Assembly: GCA_017989775.1 (NCBI GenBank)
Contig: JAGNPF010000074.1
Span: 1 to 7,072 of the forward strand
DNA: 7,072 nt
Direction: 5' to 3'
Source of the DNA: Flavobacterium sp.
GTDB lineage: Bacteria; Bacteroidota; Bacteroidia; Flavobacteriales; Flavobacteriaceae
The translations under genes and the position numbers were made by a program. Below are positions 5,717-7,072 of this stretch, in pieces. The notes beneath the pieces are model-generated. The model ran no database searches. It had not been told where the DNA came from and worked only from the letters and a program-made list of their open reading frames with translations. Positions within the stretch are counted from its first letter, which is position 1; every line of letters begins with the position of its first letter.

Positions 5717-6745
5717 TTGTCAAAAAAAATCAATCATATCGCCGTTTTCAGACTTTCCGCAATGGGAGATGTTGCTATGACCGTTCCTGTTTTACGGGCT
5801 TTTGTTCAGCAGTATCCTGATGTAAATATCACGGTGGTTTCCCGACCCTTTTTCAAACCCTTTTTTGAGGGAATTCCCAATATTTCTTTCTTTGCTTTCG
5901 ATGAAAAACAACGCCATAAAGGGTTCCTAGGATTGTTGCGATTGTTCCAAGATTTGAAAGTTTTAAATATCGATGCTTTTGCCGATTTGCATAATGTTTT
6001 GCGGTCCAAAGTGGTGCGAACACTATTCGCCTTGAGCGGAAAAAAAACCGCTTTTGTTGATAAAGCAAGAGCCGAAAAAAAGGCTTTGACACGAGCAGAA
6101 GACAAAGTTTTTAAACCCTTGACCACAATGTTCGAAAGACACGCAAAAGTGTTTGAAGAACTGGGTTTTACAGTAGATTTATCCAATCCAACATTTCCTA
6201 AAAAAGCAATTTTAGATTCGGAATTAATTCAATTAATTGGAGAAAATAATCAAAAACTAATCGGGATTGCACCTTTTGCACAATACGACTCCAAAGTGTA
6301 TCCTTTGGATTTAATGCAGGAAGTGATTAACCAATTAGCCGAAAATTCAACTTATAAAATCCTGCTTTTTGGCGGTGGAAAAAAGGAAGTGGAATTGCTA
6401 AATTCACTTTCAAAAGGTAAAGAAAACGTAATTGTTGTTGCTGGTCAACTTAAGTTTCAACAGGAATTGCAACTCATTTCCAATCTCGATTTGATGCTTT
6501 CGATGGATTCCGGGAATGCCCATATTGCGGCGATGTTGGGTGTAAAAGTCATCACGCTTTGGGGCGCCACGCATCCTTTTGCGGGATTTTCGCCTTTCAA
6601 TCAACCGATGGGAAATGCTTTGGTTTCTGATAGCAATTTGTTTCCGAAATTACCGACTTCGGTTTATGGGAATAAAATGGTGGAAGGTTACGAAGATGCG
6701 ATGCGGACGATTGCTGTGGAAGACATAGTTCGTCGTCTTTTATAG
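5717..6745 (+). CDS. Glycosyltransferase family 9 protein (ADP-heptose:LPS heptosyltransferase type)
   Basis: GT9 enzymes transfer heptose or related sugars from nucleotide donors to lipopolysaccharide core or other surface glycans at the cytoplasmic face of the inner membrane. The 342-aa protein shows the family's N-terminal RLSAMGDVAMTVPVL (12-26, with the catalytic-region Asp18), ADLHNVLRSKVV (89-100), the start of the second Rossmann domain at IGIAPFAQYDSKVYPL (182-197), ILLFGGGKKE (215-224) and the donor-site motif SMDSGNAHIAAMLG (262-275), with TLWGATHPFAGFSP after it. Acceptor and donor cannot be told. The start is TTG: an in-frame TAA (5714-5716) directly precedes it, and the next in-frame ATG (codon 16) lies inside the conserved RLSAMGD motif, so TTG at 5717 is the only sensible common start. 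It most likely forms an operon with DUF4254. Confidence 0.93.
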   Translation: MSKKINHIAVFRLSAMGDVAMTVPVLRAFVQQYPDVNITVVSRPFFKPFFEGIPNISFFAFDEKQRHKGFLGLLRLFQDLKVLNIDAFADLHNVLRSKVVRTLFALSGKKTAFVDKARAEKKALTRAEDKVFKPLTTMFERHAKVFEELGFTVDLSNPTFPKKAILDSELIQLIGENNQKLIGIAPFAQYDSKVYPLDLMQEVINQLAENSTYKILLFGGGKKEVELLNSLSKGKENVIVVAGQLKFQQELQLISNLDLMLSMDSGNAHIAAMLGVKVITLWGATHPFAGFSPFNQPMGNALVSDSNLFPKLPTSVYGNKMVEGYEDAMRTIAVEDIVRRLL

Positions 6746-6842
6746 TCATTGCGAGGAACGGGCGCCATCCTATTTGTTGCTCATTGTTGTTGCTCATTTT
6801 GCCGACTCTCGTTATGGGATTGCTTCGTACCTCGCAATGACT
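6744..6842. repeat. 99-bp palindromic repeat element filling the GT9/unknown-gene junction
   Basis: AGTCATTGCGAGGAACG (6744-6760) and CGTACCTCGCAATGACT (6826-6842) are reverse complements at 16 of 17 positions and enclose 65 nt. The ends GTCATTGCGAGGAACG and GGGATTGCTTCG...CTCGCAATGAC are the ends I recall from a dispersed palindromic element seen in many unrelated bacterial genomes, including Flavobacterium; in translation it gives the familiar SHCEVRSNP and LAMT peptides. The element begins inside the GT9 stop codon and ends on the first base of the downstream gene's stop codon (minus strand TAA at 6842-6844). It may act as a bidirectional terminator or 3'-end stabiliser, or be a mobile REP-like sequence. 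Confidence 0.8.
6774..6798. repeat. 12-bp direct repeat inside the palindromic element
   Basis: TTGTTGCTCATT occurs at 6774-6785 and again at 6787-6798, separated by a single G, giving a 13-bp period. It lies in the loop region of the 6744-6842 palindrome and probably arose by slippage or local duplication. Confidence 0.7.
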
Positions 6843-7072
6843 TACAAATAAATCTTCTCGTCCTGACAACGCTTCAAAATATAGTTTTTTAGGTTCGAAA
6901 TGGTTTCTTGATAATTGGGAGCATCATAACCAAAACGCTCGTGTTCCATTTGTTCTTTCTGGATGGCGTAGCAGCCTTTGATGACTTCTTTGAGCATGTC
7001 GAGCATCGCTAATTCTTTATTGTCCGTTTTCTGGAATTTGAACTCCACGATTTCATCCTGCAATTCATTGCA
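6842..7072 (-). CDS. Unknown protein, C-terminal 76 residues only
   Basis: The frame is open from the right edge to a TAA at 6842-6844. A TTG at 7063 could serve as a start, but the frame continues past it to the edge (C-N-E before it), so the gene is treated as truncated by the window. The visible part is hydrophilic and probably helical: LAMLDMLKEVIKGCYAIQ, KEQMEHERFGYDAPNY, then a lysine-rich helix and the C-terminus CQDEKIYL. It has no membrane segment and no motif I recognise, so no function is proposed. It is convergent with the GT9 gene, and its stop codon shares a base with the palindromic repeat. Confidence 0.65.
   Translation of the reverse strand, partial: CNELQDEIVEFKFQKTDNKELAMLDMLKEVIKGCYAIQKEQMEHERFGYDAPNYQETISNLKNYILKRCQDEKIYL

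Noticed and set aside
6597..6869. A 90-codon minus-strand open frame with peptides SHCEVRSNP and LAMT
   Set aside because: It is the translation of the palindromic repeat at 6744-6842 plus antisense GT9 sequence; these peptides are a common false annotation from this type of element.
7061..7063. TTG at 7063 as the true start of the right-edge gene
   Set aside because: The frame stays open to the window edge upstream of it and there is no evidence of a leader, so a truncated gene is the safer reading.

Overview
The window reads as chromosomal DNA of a Bacteroidetes bacterium, most likely Flavobacterium or a close relative. It is AT-rich. Its leaders lack clear Shine-Dalgarno sequences. Several start regions carry TAnnTTTG-type -7 boxes typical of Bacteroidetes sigma factors. 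It also carries protein families characteristic of Flavobacteriia (DUF6341, DUF6427, DUF4254). These family names are recalled from sequence character and gene order, not from a search.

Layout. The left edge (1-1430, minus strand) holds an apparent two-gene unit: a complete HigA-type antitoxin, then a PaaK/CapK-like adenylate-forming ligase whose ATG directly abuts the higA stop codon; the ligase C-terminus is outside the window. Just upstream of higA, where its toxin partner HigB normally sits, is a short reading-frame tail that resembles the last 18 or so codons of HigB and nothing more, so the antitoxin appears orphaned. purD (1619-2893, plus) follows divergently and ends in a strong terminator that starts inside its coding sequence. 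Next come a small membrane protein (DUF6341-like, minus) and a polytopic membrane protein (DUF6427-like, plus), divergent across 48 bp, then upp (minus). From 5019 on, DUF4254 and a family 9 glycosyltransferase (heptosyltransferase type) lie in series on the plus strand, followed by a partial unknown gene on the minus strand.

Functionally, purD (de novo purine synthesis) and upp (uracil salvage) are housekeeping genes. DUF4254 plus GT9 suggests envelope glycan or lipopolysaccharide assembly. DUF6341/DUF6427 are uncharacterised inner-membrane proteins. The higA/ligase unit is the most accessory-looking part.

The most notable non-coding feature is a set of long inverted repeats. One lies at 4140-4263 between convergent genes, one at 5641-5702 between DUF4254 and GT9, and a different kind at 6744-6842 touches the stop codons of both flanking genes. 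The first two share an architecture of 8-bp units (CCAYWAAG-like on one arm, CTTAnnnn on the other) and look like diverged members of one repeat family. No CRISPR array, tRNA, rRNA or intact insertion sequence was seen, and nothing here makes a convincing case for a wholly new multi-gene system.
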